The position numbers and the translations under genes are program-made. The notes under the pieces are model-generated. The model was not told the origin of the DNA. It saw only the letters and a list, made by a program, of their open reading frames with translations, and did not search any database. From positions 1,550,001 through 1,614,000 of the forward strand of contig NC_088188.1 of assembly GCF_028769735.1 (NCBI RefSeq): a stretch of DNA of 64,000 nt, written 5' to 3'. This DNA is from Zonotrichia leucophrys gambelii (taxonomy: Eukaryota > Chordata > Aves > Passeriformes > Passerellidae). This document shows, piece by piece, positions 11,771 through 34,471 of this stretch; position 1 is the stretch's first letter; each line of letters begins with the position of its first letter.

Positions 11771-13649
11771 GATCCAAGAGGAGCCACCAGGGATCTCCAC
11801 CCCAACCAACACCAACCTTAGCTGGGGAGCTCCAATGGAGCTCAATGCTTTTGGCTGCCTGCGCCATTCCTGGCTTGGTAAGGTTACACCCTTGATGACC
11901 AGGTGATTTTGAGATGAAATCAAACCTCTGGGTGTGATTCCCAGCTCTTCCTGCCTGGGCAAATTAATTTCAAATAGATAACAGAGCTTGGGACCTCAAT
12001 TAGAAAGCTCTGTGCTCACCCCTGTGGGTGCCACTGGACGGTGAGGAGGAGGAAGGAGAGGCTCTCAACTCCTCAGACATTCTCTGCACAGGGAGCACAG
12101 CTCTGGGAAGGGATCCTCAGCCTCTCCTCACACAGCCCACAGTGTGAACATGCTGCAGAGTGCCACGTCCCAGCCCACAGAGCTGGGCACACAGCAGCAC
12201 TGCAGGGGTGAAACCAGGACTGCACTCACTGCAAGCTGGAACTGTGCACAAGTGTGAGGGATGGATGATGCTTACTGCTAAGCTCTCAAATTATTGAAAA
12301 GAAATATGTTCTGAGCTATGATATGGAGTTCAGGCAATGCCAAAGCAGCTTGCAATGAATGTTTTCAGTAAGGGATTTTCTTCAGCAGAACACTTCATGA
12401 GAAAACAACAAAACAGCAACCAAAATAATCACATAATTCTACAGACTACCCAGATCTTAGTAACTAAAATGCTTTGCCATTCAAGCCAGTAAAGTTACTC
12501 ACATGCTTAAGCCTTTTGCAGGACAGAAAACCCAATTTGTAACAGCAATTTCTTTTAAAGCATTAACATCAGACATGAAAATAATGAAGCTATGCTACCA
12601 AACAGAAAATATTCCAAATGGAAAATGTAGGTGAAAAGATCTGTAGTTCGCCTTTCTTTTAGAACAATGTAGAAAAGCTCTTCCATGTAGTTTTAGAATA
12701 TCTAATGTGTTAGCATAACTTCTTTTAGAAAAGGCTACTAATGCATATCTTTGGGTTAGTGACAGAGAAGTCAGAAAAGCACATCTCCTAAATATTCTTT
12801 TAGATTAAAATATTAGAAACAAATAGCCATTATGTAGTAAAGTAATGTGCAAACTTAACAGGAAAGCCATCAAGCCACAATTGAAAAAGCTGAAATCAGC
12901 CTCTCTACAGTTTTCAAGGAAGGCATGACACTTGCTGAATGGCAAACTCTTATAAATTTGGTACTTCAATGTTAAGAGGAATTTTTACTGCGTTAACTGA
13001 ATAATGGGAACAGTCCTGACAAAAAATAAATATTGACCAGGTTTTACTTTCCATTAACCCTTCCCAGCCTGGACATGTGAGCATGCAAGTCCATGTAAAA
13101 CACTGAATAGAAAGGTGTTGGAAAGTGTGTTAACAGCAGTGCAAGTGTAGGGGCTTCTTTGAGGGGAAAGAAGGTGCTTTGCATGAACTGCATGCTCTGA
13201 AGCTTGCTATGGTTTTGGCACGTGACATTCCTGGTGCATTTTAGTCTTCTCATCTCACACCTTTAGCACTGGTCCCTCTGGTCAGGCTGTTTATTGAGGA
13301 GGGAGGAAGTGTTTTGCAGACAAGGTCTGATTTAAGTATTTGAAGGTGCAGATAAGCATCTGATAGACTTCAGAATCCTTTCCTCCATGCTGTCAGGCAC
13401 TATCTCCATGTTAACCCTTCAAGAGACCTACGACAATGTGACCCACAGGGTAAGAGTGGGTGGGTCTGATTCTATTCCCACTTGGCACCGCCTGAACTGG
13501 GCTCCAGCAAAGCTCCTTCAGGTGAAGTGTGAGGTGCAAGTGGGAAGAGAACCCCTGCAGAGGGGAACACCTGAGCTGCAAACCTGCCTCTTGCGTGGTG
13601 CCACCCTGGGGACAGCTCCAGGCGTGCCTCTGGTGAAGCTCTGCCTTCA

Positions 13650-14802
<1,153 letters not shown>

Positions 14803-14886
14803 TGACTGTGGGGTTCCCGAGCCCCCCGAAGGCGTTGCTGCCCACGGCGGTGAGGCCGCTGAACGACGCCGGCCGGTTGAAGGGCT
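14803..14886 (-). CDS. AUTS2: AUTS2 exon 17
   Basis: 84 nt flanked by TTTGCAG and GTGAGT. Two bases complete a Glu codon begun in exon 16. Then follow [15 protein letters not shown] and [12 protein letters not shown], and one base starts the Thr completed in exon 18. The joined product reads HLEPFNRP at the left junction and [14 protein letters not shown] at the right, both AUTS2-like. It is more GC-rich than its introns. Confidence 0.95.
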
Positions 14887-16504
14887 CTGCAAAGCAACAC
14901 AAAGAGCTGAAACCCCTGGGGCTGCAGCTCCCACCCAGCAGCCCTGAGGCACCCCCTGCACCCCAGCTGTGCCCTCACACAGCAGGGTTCTGATGGGCTG
15001 GGACACAAAACACTGGCTTTGTTGTTGGCCATACCCCCTGGCATCATCTACTAAAAAAATTCCTCTTAAAGAAAATCAGTGTTAAAATGGACATGATATG
15101 TGACGGACATCTTTTATGAAAAATAATTTCCTTACGATTTTTTCCTCCTTAGAAGCTGGGAGGCCTCAGGAACAAAATGTAAACAATGGTTATCTGCTGC
15201 TGTGGAATGCAACAGGTGCATCTGGGATTGGTCTCATGTGGTTGTTTGTAATTAATGGCCAATCACAGTCAGCTGGCTCGGACAGAGAGTCTGAGCCACA
15301 AACATTTGTTATCATTCTTTGCTATTCTATTCTTAACTAGCCTTCTGATGAAATCCTTTATTCTTTTAGTATAGTTTTAATATAATATATATCATAAAAT
15401 AATAAATCAAGCCTTGTAAAACATAAGAGTCAGATCCTCGTCTCTTCCCTCATCCTCAGACCCCTGTGAACACTGTCACAATGATGTTTCAATTGAAATC
15501 TGCAAACATCTCTGGTTTTACTTCCTTTTATTTCCTTCCTCAGGAAATGTCCCTTGCTAGTCAGGCTACCATTAACTCTGGCAACTGTGCTCCAAACACC
15601 TTCAGGCCATGTCTCCTAAACCAGAGCCAGGGTATAAATAAAATGTCCTGTTCCACTGATATGTCATGCTGGCCTGAGCATTCTGTGATTCCCTTGGTGT
15701 TTATTGCTCATACTACAGAAAAAACTAGTGTGGACTGAAAAATGCTGGAACAATTTTTTAGTTAATACATAGAGGAAACAGGAAAATCATATAAAGCAAA
15801 TTCTCACTTTATTTTGGAGCAGTCTAACAATTTTGATGAAGTCACTTCTGGTAAATATCAGCACAGAGAAAAAGAAGCCCAAAGCCAGCATTTTCCATGG
15901 GCAGCAAAGAGCAGAATAATAAACCTGCATTGTCTGTTTGCTGTAACAGTCTGGTGACCCTCCCACATGCAAAATCAAATGCCAATGTAAAGTCTTGGTC
16001 TTGTATGCTCCCATAAGGAACAAATCACCTTATTATAAAAGCAGTAAGCTAGAAAGGAAATAACATCATCTGGTAACTTAGGCAGTTCTGGTTTAAGTAG
16101 GTATTCACCAATTTTCACTAACTGACACATGAAGCCAGATCACAAAATTTTAAAGCTATGTTTCCTATTCACTTTAATGGAAAAACAGATATCTAAGTAG
16201 GAGTTAGGAAAAGAAACATCTCTGTGATCTGAAGCCTTGCCCTTAAGGCATTTTTTGGACTGGTTCTAAGCATAACTCAAACAAAACCCAGCCAGCCCTG
16301 TCACTCTGCTCTTCTAGTGTTCAGAAGTATTTCAAAACACAGTCAGTGACACTTTCTGTGTATTTAGAACTTCTACCTGGTAAAGACTAAAACTAAACAG
16401 CTAAAATGTGCCATTTGTACAGGTTAGTGAGCAGAATGTTCAGTGTCTCCCCACAAGAGGTTTCATTTCTCAGTGGTCACTGTCTGAGCTGAGAGAGGAC
16501 GTAC
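14887..16504 (-). other. AUTS2: AUTS2 intron 16, with a solo LTR
   Basis: 1.6 kb, with donor GTACGT and acceptor TTGCTTTGCAG. A 382-bp solo LTR occupies 15099-15480. The rest is AT-rich unique sequence with nothing recognised. Confidence 0.9.
15099..15480 (+). mobile_element. Solo LTR of an endogenous retrovirus, copy A
   Basis: A 382-bp block that begins TGTGACGG and ends CTGTCACA (TG...CA ends). It carries an AATAAA signal in 'aaataataaatc' near its 3' end. It is closely similar over its whole length to 56284-56667. The flanking hexamers are ATGATA on the left and ATGATG on the right, one mismatch apart, which suggests a 6-bp target duplication as made by ERVK-like elements. No gag, pol or env is adjacent. 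It is oriented opposite to AUTS2. The family name was not determined. Confidence 0.8.
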
Positions 16505-16582
16505 CTAGGTGAGCAGCTGGGTTCAGGAAGTTGCTGTGGTGGGGTGGTGGGCCAAAAGGGGTTCCAGCTGGGTGCCCCCCAC
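16505..16582 (-). CDS. AUTS2: AUTS2 exon 16
   Basis: 78 nt between TTTGGCAG and GTACGT. Two bases complete a Ser codon from exon 15. It encodes [15 protein letters not shown] then [10 protein letters not shown], plus the first base of a Glu codon finished in exon 17. The acceptor is followed by GTGGGG, so the frame was fixed by the phase of both neighbours and by the AUTS2-like peptide. It belongs to the conserved Pro/His-rich part of the AUTS2-family region. Confidence 0.95.
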
Positions 16583-22801
<6,219 letters not shown>

Positions 22802-22831
22802 CCTCAACATGGGCCTGAACGGATCTGTCAA
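22802..22831 (-). CDS. AUTS2: AUTS2 exon 13, 30-nt microexon
   Basis: 30 nt, 10 codons (LTDPFRPMLR), phase 0 at both ends. It is preceded by the pyrimidine-rich TTTCTTCTTCACAG and followed by GTAAGA. It joins exon 12 (ending QKDPR) to exon 14 (starting KPGKW), reproducing the AUTS2 order. It is far too short for gene finders that rely on open-frame length. Being a multiple of three, its skipping would remove ten residues without a frameshift. Confidence 0.95.
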
Positions 22832-25848
<3,017 letters not shown>

Positions 25849-25944
25849 CTTGGGTTGGAAAGCTCCTTGCAGCGAGCCAAAGGGGCCGGTGGGAGGGATC
25901 ATGGGAGGAATACCTGATACAGCTGGAGGATAGGAGTGAAACAG
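25849..25944 (-). CDS. AUTS2: AUTS2 exon 11
   Basis: 96 nt, 32 codons, phase 0 at both ends, between TTCTGTTGCAG and GTAAGG. It encodes [26 protein letters not shown] and GAFQPK. It follows the RHS end of exon 10 and precedes TSNPID of exon 12, as in other AUTS2 proteins. It is proline-rich; no catalytic motif is expected. Confidence 0.96.
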
Positions 25945-26730
25945 CTGCAACAGAAAGAGAGGAACATCAACACTGGGTCACCAGCAGCACAGGCAGCTGA
26001 GGAGGACACAGAGAGCATTCCTGCAGAATAGTAGGAAAATGTTACATGGAGAAAACTGAGAAGCATTGAAGTGATCTCATTGCAACAATGTTAGTTAAAG
26101 CAGTCGATGGGATGTTCACAGATGTCATGAGGTTTAGAGCTTAAAAGCAGTTCCAACATCAGACAGCCAGCAACCTGTACCTGCCTCGGGCCAGCACAGC
26201 ATAAGGGAGACATTTGTTCCTCAATTATTAATTTTTAATTTTTAAATTGGAGAGACGTTTTAAATGGTTTCAGTCTGTGACTTTTTTCAAGAGAAAAGGA
26301 AGAATCCTGAGCAGAATGAGGCTCAGAAATCTCCTGTTTAAGTGGAAAAAACCCTTACGAGTTCTAGGATATTGTATCATTAAAACTCCATTAGTAGGTT
26401 GGGATTTTAATGGTATCTGTAGGAAATGAGGAAAATATGCACAATTCTTACTTCATTAGTCTGTCTGAGAGGATATCCTGCCACATCTAATATTAGCAGA
26501 CAGACAATCTGATTTGTTAAAGATTAGTATTTAAACAAAATGTTAAGGCAGACCCTCCCAGAAATGGATGGGAGTTTTTTATAAAGAGAATGCTCAGCAC
26601 AAAAATGTGCCCACCTCCACTGACCTCCCTGAGCCCAGGGCTCTGTTCTAAGGGAATTTGGGAACAAATGAGATGCTGCTCTGTGCTAATGCAGACAAGG
26701 GAAACAAGCAGATAAATTAAACAAATAAAT

Positions 26731-26924
26731 TGTTCCCTGTGAGGGTGGGCAGGCCCCGTGCCCAGAGCAGCTGTGGCTGCCCCTGGATCCCTGGCAGTGC
26801 CCAAGGCCAGGCTGGACAGGGCTGGGAGCAGCCTGGGACAGAGGAAGGTGTCCCTGCCATGGCAGGGGTGGAAGAGATGATTTTTAACATCCCTTCCAGC
26901 CCAACCCACTCTGTGATTCCATGA
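26731..26924 (+). mobile_element. CR1 LINE 3' end, plus orientation
   Basis: Starts 'tgttccctgtgagggtgggcagg', runs through the shared core (cagctgtggctgcccctggatccctggcagtgcccaaggccaggctggacagggctgggagca), and ends 'ccaacccactctgtgattccatgat'. It is the reverse complement of the many minus-oriented copies in the large intron. It lies antisense to AUTS2. Confidence 0.88.
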
Positions 26925-27105
26925 TAAACCATCACATCCCAATCTGCCTCTGTCTCTGTGCTCTGCTGGTGAACCTTTGGCTCTTGTTGTGACAAAAAAC
27001 TCTCTCAGTTCCATGGAAATGCTGCTAGCACACACCAAACTGCTTCCTCATGGGAGTCAGGGATTCAAAACATCACACTCCAAACCCATTCTTGGTGGGA
27101 AACCT

Positions 27106-27345
27106 CTGGATCTCAGAGGGGATCTAGGAACGGATGGATCTAGGAGGGGATGGGTTTAGGAAGGGATGGATCTAGGAAGAGATGGATCTCAGAGGAGATG
27201 GATCTAGGAAGGGATGGATCTCAAAGGAGATGATCTAGGAAGGGATGGATCTCAAAGGAGATGGATGTAGGAAAGGATGGATCTAGGAGGGGATGGATCT
27301 AGAAGGAGATGGCTCTTGGAGGGATGGATCTAAGAGAGGATCCAG
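27106..27345. repeat. Tandem repeat, GGATGGATCTAGGA-type unit
   Basis: About 13 imperfect units of 16-19 bp built on GGATGGATCTAGGAAG / AGATGGATCTCAGAGG. Two alternating unit types suggest a higher-order dimer of about 35 bp. It lies in intron 10 and is purine-rich on the plus strand. Confidence 0.88.
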
Positions 27346-30156
27346 CTCCACTGGAATTGCCACCCCAAAACCTAACAGGGCTCTCTGGCTGAGACCAATT
27401 CCCCTCAGACCACGGCTGAGCAAAGTCAAACTACTGTGTGCTACTTTTAAGATCAAAATAAATGAGTTAATGGCCAATTGAACAGAAGCAGGACTGGGCA
27501 AAGTCAAAGACTGGACATGAGGGGTGGGAAAACACTGAGCAAATCCCATCCCAGAGTCAAACAGCACCACAAAGTTGTGATGGATTTGGATATGCCAGGC
27601 ATACACTTGTGCTTCTCTTCATAATTTTTCCTTCCACTAGCTTATCTTGCCATGCCATTTATCCATATTGTATTTACTGAAAGCTGAGAAAACATTTCAG
27701 AGGTATCAGAAGATTTTCTCAGTTTAAAAGGCTGGTATTGAGCCTCTGTTCCTGTTGCTGCTGTTGTTTTTAATTCTATTTAATTTGGACCTGCTCCATC
27801 CAATGGTGCAGAAAACATTTTGAGATTAGTTGATACTGAACTGTAGACATTTGAGAAACCATTAAGACACATTTGTCCTCATTTACAATAACTTTTAATG
27901 AGTAAAATGTGCTTGAAATTCTCCAGTGTCTTCTATCTTTAATTCTCTGTGTAATGGACTAATTCTAAGTGATGGCAAAAGATGTAATACTTCATATTCT
28001 ATTGGCTATGACTAATAGTAAGGAATTCTTTCCTCAGTTCTATAACAAGTGGTAAGTTAATTAAATGTGACCTTTCCTCAAGGTCAGAATTATTAATAAA
28101 ATATAAATAGTTTATCTCTATGATTAATTTGTATCAGTTAAATTCCTCCAGCTTTCAGAATTCACATTTCACAGTCAAATGCTTCCTTCTTCCCAAGAAT
28201 TCCTTCTCTTTTGAGCAGCAGTTTTCCCTTCTAGTTTTCCCTGGGGAAACATGCAGTGACCACCTTGGCCAGGTGGATGTGATGCTAAACTAGACCTGGC
28301 AGCAGCTGCAGGTGAAAGCAAAGCCTCACTGTGCTAAAAGAGAAGAAATAACACTGATTTAAAACTCAACATTAGCTTCGATGTGAGCTGCACTGCTTGT
28401 TCTAAAGTAGATGGATTTTAAGTCCCAAACAGACCCTGTTGCACAAAGTTCACCCACACTCAGCTTTAAGGGATCTGAGCTCCAGGTGTGGATCTACAGT
28501 GGGAGCTCTTGTCCCTAGGACAGCTCTGTGGAAGTGCCACATTCTGACAGTGTTTGTATTTCTCCTGCCCTGTGGGTGAGCCCTCAGCCCAGCTAAGGGA
28601 CAGCTCCCATTCCCTGTGCCCTGACCTGTCCCAGGGGAGGGACCAGGGGACACCCAGCTGGGCTGGCTGGGGTCACAGACAGGCTGTTGCCCCAGTGCAG
28701 ACACCATGGAATCCCCTGGGAGCAGCTGTCCCACAGTGGCCCCAGGGCAGCCCCTTCCCAAGGACAAACCTCTCCCCAGGGAAGGCAGGAGAGCCCAGGT
28801 CCCTGCCTTGCCCCAGCACAGCTCCCTGGCTAAGGGAGCACAGCATGGAGCTCTCCTGACCTTACAGGGGTGAGGCCATAACCTTTGCAATCCAGGTAGC
28901 TCCCAGATTTCTGAGATTATTTGACTGAATGTGAACAGCAGATACAGCTGGAGACTTCTGCAATGCTTCCTATCCTACACTGCCAACTTCTGTGCTTGAT
29001 TTGTCTAAAATCCATGCACTCTCTCCCTATTCTGTGTTCCTGCTGAGATCCACAGGCCCCACTGATGACAATCTCCTGAAGCCATGTGAAGCTCAGCAAA
29101 TCAGAGTGCAATGAACACTGGTGCAGGTGAGCAGCAGTGCCCTTTGCCCAATGTCTGCCCAGTGTTCCTGGAGCTGTGAGCCTGCAAACACGGAGTCCCA
29201 GCTCCTCAAATCAGGTGCCAGACATGGACAGGACTGCTCAGGGGCAGGACAGGCTGTGAGCAGGGGCTGTGTTTAATCCAGACATTGCCTTAACCAGTTT
29301 TTTTTGCCCAGTTCCACTTCTAAGCAAAACCAACACATAAAGCCAAATGCTCTGCAGATTTCTGAGTGCTGATGCAGTACTCCTTCTCTCATCAAAATAT
29401 TGCTCTTGGATTAAGAAACTCTTGCCAGACACCTGCCTCTGCCAATAGGATGAAGAAAATACAACCCAGGGTTCAACAGCAAACCAATCAGTGGATTCAA
29501 CCCTTAGCAGCAGAAGGGTTTACATATAACTGGAATTTGAAAAATCAGTTCATCTCAATAAGTAACATTTTTGGTAGCTTAGGTAAACACTTCTAGTGCA
29601 TAGCTGGATTCATGTTGCTGTCATCCCACAGAGCTTTCAAAACATAACAAGCCCAGTGGATCAGATGAGCCTTTGAAATCTGAATAAGATGACAGGTTTT
29701 CAGATTTTATCAAACAAAATATGATAGATTGGGAAAACTATTAGATTATCTATCCCTGAAGGATTTGTCTGATAGTTTGTCAGTTCATTTTAAGTTCCTT
29801 AGCAAAAATATCAGCCCAAGGGTTTGTGGCACAACTGAAACACCGTGATGGAATCACTGCTTTCTCCTGAACCATGGAACAGTCAGCCCTTCTGTCTCAT
29901 CTTTTCACATCAAACCTGGATCCAAATGGTGTGTGAGCAAGAGATCTTTTGATTGGAAAAGCTGATACTGCATCTTTATCAGAAACAAGCACCACGAATG
30001 CAAGCCTTCAAAAGCCAAAGCAACCAAGGACGGTAATGGTAAATCCTGGAGTGATGATTAGGGAGAGATTTGACACTGTGCCATTGATTGAGTGGTGATC
30101 CCAACCCACCACAGAAAAGCAGTGAAGTCAGTTGGAAACAGAGCAATAAAACTCAC

Positions 30157-30201
30157 ACTGTGACGGTAGAAGGGGTCAACTTTTGTAGGATATTTGTCAA
30201 A
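30157..30201 (-). CDS. AUTS2: AUTS2 exon 10, 45-nt exon
   Basis: 45 nt, 15 codons (FDKYPTKVDPFYRHS), phase 0 at both ends. It lies between CCTTTGCAG and GTGAGT, the latter a perfect donor. It joins exon 9 (ending PAPPM) to exon 11 (starting LFHSYPP), giving the AUTS2 sequence across both junctions. It is too short to be found by length alone. Confidence 0.96.
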
Positions 30202-31561
<1,360 letters not shown>

Positions 31562-32015
31562 CCAGACCATGGCACTGAGTGCCACATCCAGTCCTTTTAT
31601 AACACCTCCAGGAACAGAGACTCCACCACCTCCCTGGGCAGCCCATTCCAATGCCCAGTCACCCTTTCTGTGAAGATTTTTTCCCTAATGTCCAGCCTAA
31701 ACTTCCCCTGGTGCAGCTGAAGGCTGGGTCTCTCATCCCGCTGCTGTTCCCTGGGAGCAGAGCCTGACCCCCCTGGCTGCACCCTCCTGTCAGGGCCTTG
31801 CAGAGAGTGATGGGGTCTGCCCTGAGCCTCCTCCTCTCCAGGATAAACAACCCCAGCTCCCTCACAGGACTTGTGCTCCAGACCCCTCACCAGCCTTGCT
31901 GCCCCTCTCTGGACATGCTCCAGCCCCTCCATGTTCTTCCTAAATTGGGGAGCCCAAATTGGACACAGCACTCCAGGTGTGGCCTCACCAGTGCTGAGTG
32001 CAGGGGGAAACAAAC
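31562..32015 (-). mobile_element. CR1 LINE fragment with ORF2 C-terminal coding
   Basis: On the minus strand it carries recognisable CR1 ORF2 end coding: LEHVQRGAARLVRGLEHKS, then FRLDIREKIFTERVTGHWN and GLPREVVESLFLEVL. An internal frameshift separates a second frame reading RELGLFILERRRLRADP, so it is a dead reverse-transcriptase-polyprotein remnant. Beyond the stop comes the CR1 3' UTR up to the LTR. It is sense to AUTS2. Confidence 0.88.
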
Positions 32016-32359
32016 AATAAAACAATAAAACAACTCCCCCAAGCTTTTTCAGGCCTTGTGCCACTTCCTTTGCTGTCTGTGGATAATCATGACACAGTAC
32101 AGGGTAAAAAAGCCCCCTCAGGTCTTCCTTCAGATCCCAAGGCCTGAGACATTACAAAGTTTCCATTTCCCCTCTCACCAAGCCTGTTTTCCCATTTCTC
32201 TGAGCATTTATGGGACACAGACACAGTCCTGAATAGGTGAGGGTGGATGAGCAAGCTGGAGGGAGCAAACAAGTGGCTGCTGCTCACAGGAGCATCCTGA
32301 TGCATGGACACAAAATGACACTACACAAATGCTCCATTTTCTTCCCCTCAGTGACCTGG

Positions 32360-32526
32360 TTAGGCCCTGGCACAGGGTGCCCAGAGCAGCTGGGGCTGCC
32401 CCTGGATCCCTGGCAGTGCCCAAGGCCAGGCTGGACAGGGCTGGGAGCACCTGGGACAGTGGGAGGTGTCCCTGCCATGGCAGGGGTGGCACTGGATGGG
32501 CTTTGAGGTCCACCCAACCCAAACCA
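32360..32526 (+). mobile_element. CR1 LINE 3' end, plus orientation
   Basis: It carries the same ~160-bp core as the other copies, reading 'ggccctggcacagggtgcccagagcagctggggctgcccctggatccctggcagtgcc' through 'ccacccaacccaaacca'. It lies antisense to AUTS2 in intron 8. Confidence 0.88.
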
Positions 32527-32837
32527 GTCTGAACACACCTGAGCCCAGCACTGCATGAAGACCTTTGCTGTGGGGGGTACAGATTCTGTGTGGGCACCTC
32601 CTGAACTGAGCTGTGATTTCACTGTGGATTGAACAAAACAAACCTGGGAGAACCACAGCCTTCCCAAAGCAGTCCCTGCCAGGGCAGAGGGCAAGTCCCT
32701 GGCTGTGCCTGGGTGTCTGCTTGGCATTGCCATCACTGTGTTCACAGTCAGTACAGCCTCTCCCCACCACAAGGCCCAAACCCCAGATTTGGTTATTCTG
32801 ACCAAACCCAGAGCTGAGCATCCCTCACGGCTCTCAC

Positions 32838-33091
32838 CTGAGTAAGTGCTCCCAGCTGGGTGTCCTGGAACCTGCAGCGTCCCTGAGGTCAGCGGGGGTG
32901 GCGGGGGCAGAGCCGTGGGAGGGGCAAACATATTGGGGTGGTGTGGGTGTGCGGGGGGCTGCAGGGCCGGGGGGAAGCTGTGCAGGGGGCTGGGGCTGGC
33001 CAGGGACAGCGGGAACGGCGACGCCGACGGGTGGTGCGAGATGTGCGGGGGAGGCGCCTGGCTCTTGGCGGGGGTGCTGCTCCTGCTGCTG
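32838..33091 (-). CDS. AUTS2: AUTS2 exon 8
   Basis: 254 nt: one base completes a Ser codon, 84 codons follow, and a final G starts the Glu finished in exon 9, before GTGAGA. It encodes [30 protein letters not shown], then Pro/His-rich sequence with [17 protein letters not shown] and HPAGSTYS. The acceptor CGTTACAG is followed by CAGCAGCAGGAGCAG, several in-frame NAG sites in a row. The most upstream site gives the human-like NSLSSSRSST junction. It belongs to the proline-rich region of AUTS2. Confidence 0.95.
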
Positions 33092-34471
33092 CTGTAACGA
33101 GAGGAGGGGCTGTCAGGGCACAGAACAGCCCCACACACACACACCACACAACCTCAGCACGCCAAACACAGTGTTACAAAGCCCAGTTACCATTTCCAGT
33201 CCTACCCCTTCTCCAACACCTGTTCGGGTATCTTTTACTTCCTGTGGTCCCCACACACCTGAGCCGTGCTCTCCTGTGCTGTATTGTCCCACAACAGCAC
33301 AAAGGAGTAATCAGCCCTGGGCATTCATGACTTAATTATCAGGTCCTTTCTACATGACTGCTCCTGGTTCATGCTTTCAGGCAAATGAAGCTCAAAATCA
33401 CTGCATTAATAAAAGTTTAATTTTTTTTAAAGTGAATTACTAAGATGAAAGACTGCAGAAAATGTTCAGAAGGCAACAACAGATTTGTACTTATTGTACA
33501 GGTAATGTCCCTCTCTACCTCACAATAAAATGAGATAAGCTGAGTCAACAAAAGAAGTATTTGTGATTACACTGGCTGCAAATTTTCAGGTTTCATTTCC
33601 TACTAATGAGTATTTAAAATACATTCATGGAAGGCTTAATTCTCCTTGTCTTTATTTCAAGTAACAACATGCTTCTACTGCAGTGACTTTTAAAGACAAG
33701 CAATACCAGCTTGGTTAAAAATAAATCCAGGTCTTAAACACCTCCCAGTCTTTAGTCAAAGCATGAAGCAACCACAGCACTACTTCCCCAGGTCTTGAAG
33801 GTCACACCTGCCTGCTGGGAGCTCGACTTGGAGAATGGCAACCCAGCTTAGAGCAGGGGAAATCTGAGATCCCTGACTCAGGGGAACATCACCGGTTCCT
33901 GTGCACATGGTGTTTAATCTCACTGCTCATCTCTGTTATCCACAGATAAAAGGTGAGGCTGATATCACCGTGGACAGGTGAGAGAGAAACACTGAAGCCT
34001 GCAAGGTGTCAGCAGTGCAGGAAAACACGGAGCTGGGAAGTGCCTGGTGTGTGACTGCTGGTGCTGGGCTGTCACCAGCTGCACCTCGATCAAGGGCTCC
34101 TGGGTTCCCTGCCCTTGGCAGCGCTTGGAGAAAACAGATATTTACAGGGATGGGAGGGCAGAACTGTCAGCCTTCAGAGAGCAGCCCAGTGCAGGAACTG
34201 GGCTTTTCTTCCCCTCATCTACATACACTGTGTAGAATTCCCTCCAAAAACCCAAGTATGGCAGGGAAAAAAATCCAAAGCAAATGAACTTAAAATACCA
34301 GTTTATGGGATCACCGGGTCACAGAGAGATCCTGGCTCATCTCAGGGGATGAACAGAGGTTAAATGCACCAAGTGCCCTGTATTTCCCAGGGATGGGATG
34401 GGATGTCCCTTCTTTATCCAATTCCCCTCCAAGCTCAGCCCAGCACCCCAGACCCCTCTCTGTGCACCTAC
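33092..34471 (-). other. AUTS2: AUTS2 intron 7
   Basis: 1.4 kb, donor GTAGGT, with a pyrimidine-rich acceptor (CCCCTCCTCTCGTTACAG). It is unique sequence, AT-rich at 33340-33760; no mobile element is recognised. Confidence 0.9.

Larger units (their letters stand above)
25945..30156 (-). other. AUTS2: AUTS2 intron 10
   Basis: 4.2 kb, donor GTGAGT. It contains a plus-oriented CR1 end (26731-26924) and a GGATGGATCTAGG-type tandem repeat (27106-27345). A GC-richer stretch (28450-28860) has no recognised identity. 27600-28440 and 28900-30150 are AT-rich unique sequence with nothing identified. Confidence 0.9.

Noticed and set aside
31597..32064. 155-codon minus-strand frame as a host gene
   Set aside because: It is the C-terminal end of CR1 ORF2 with a frameshift; a dead transposon remnant.
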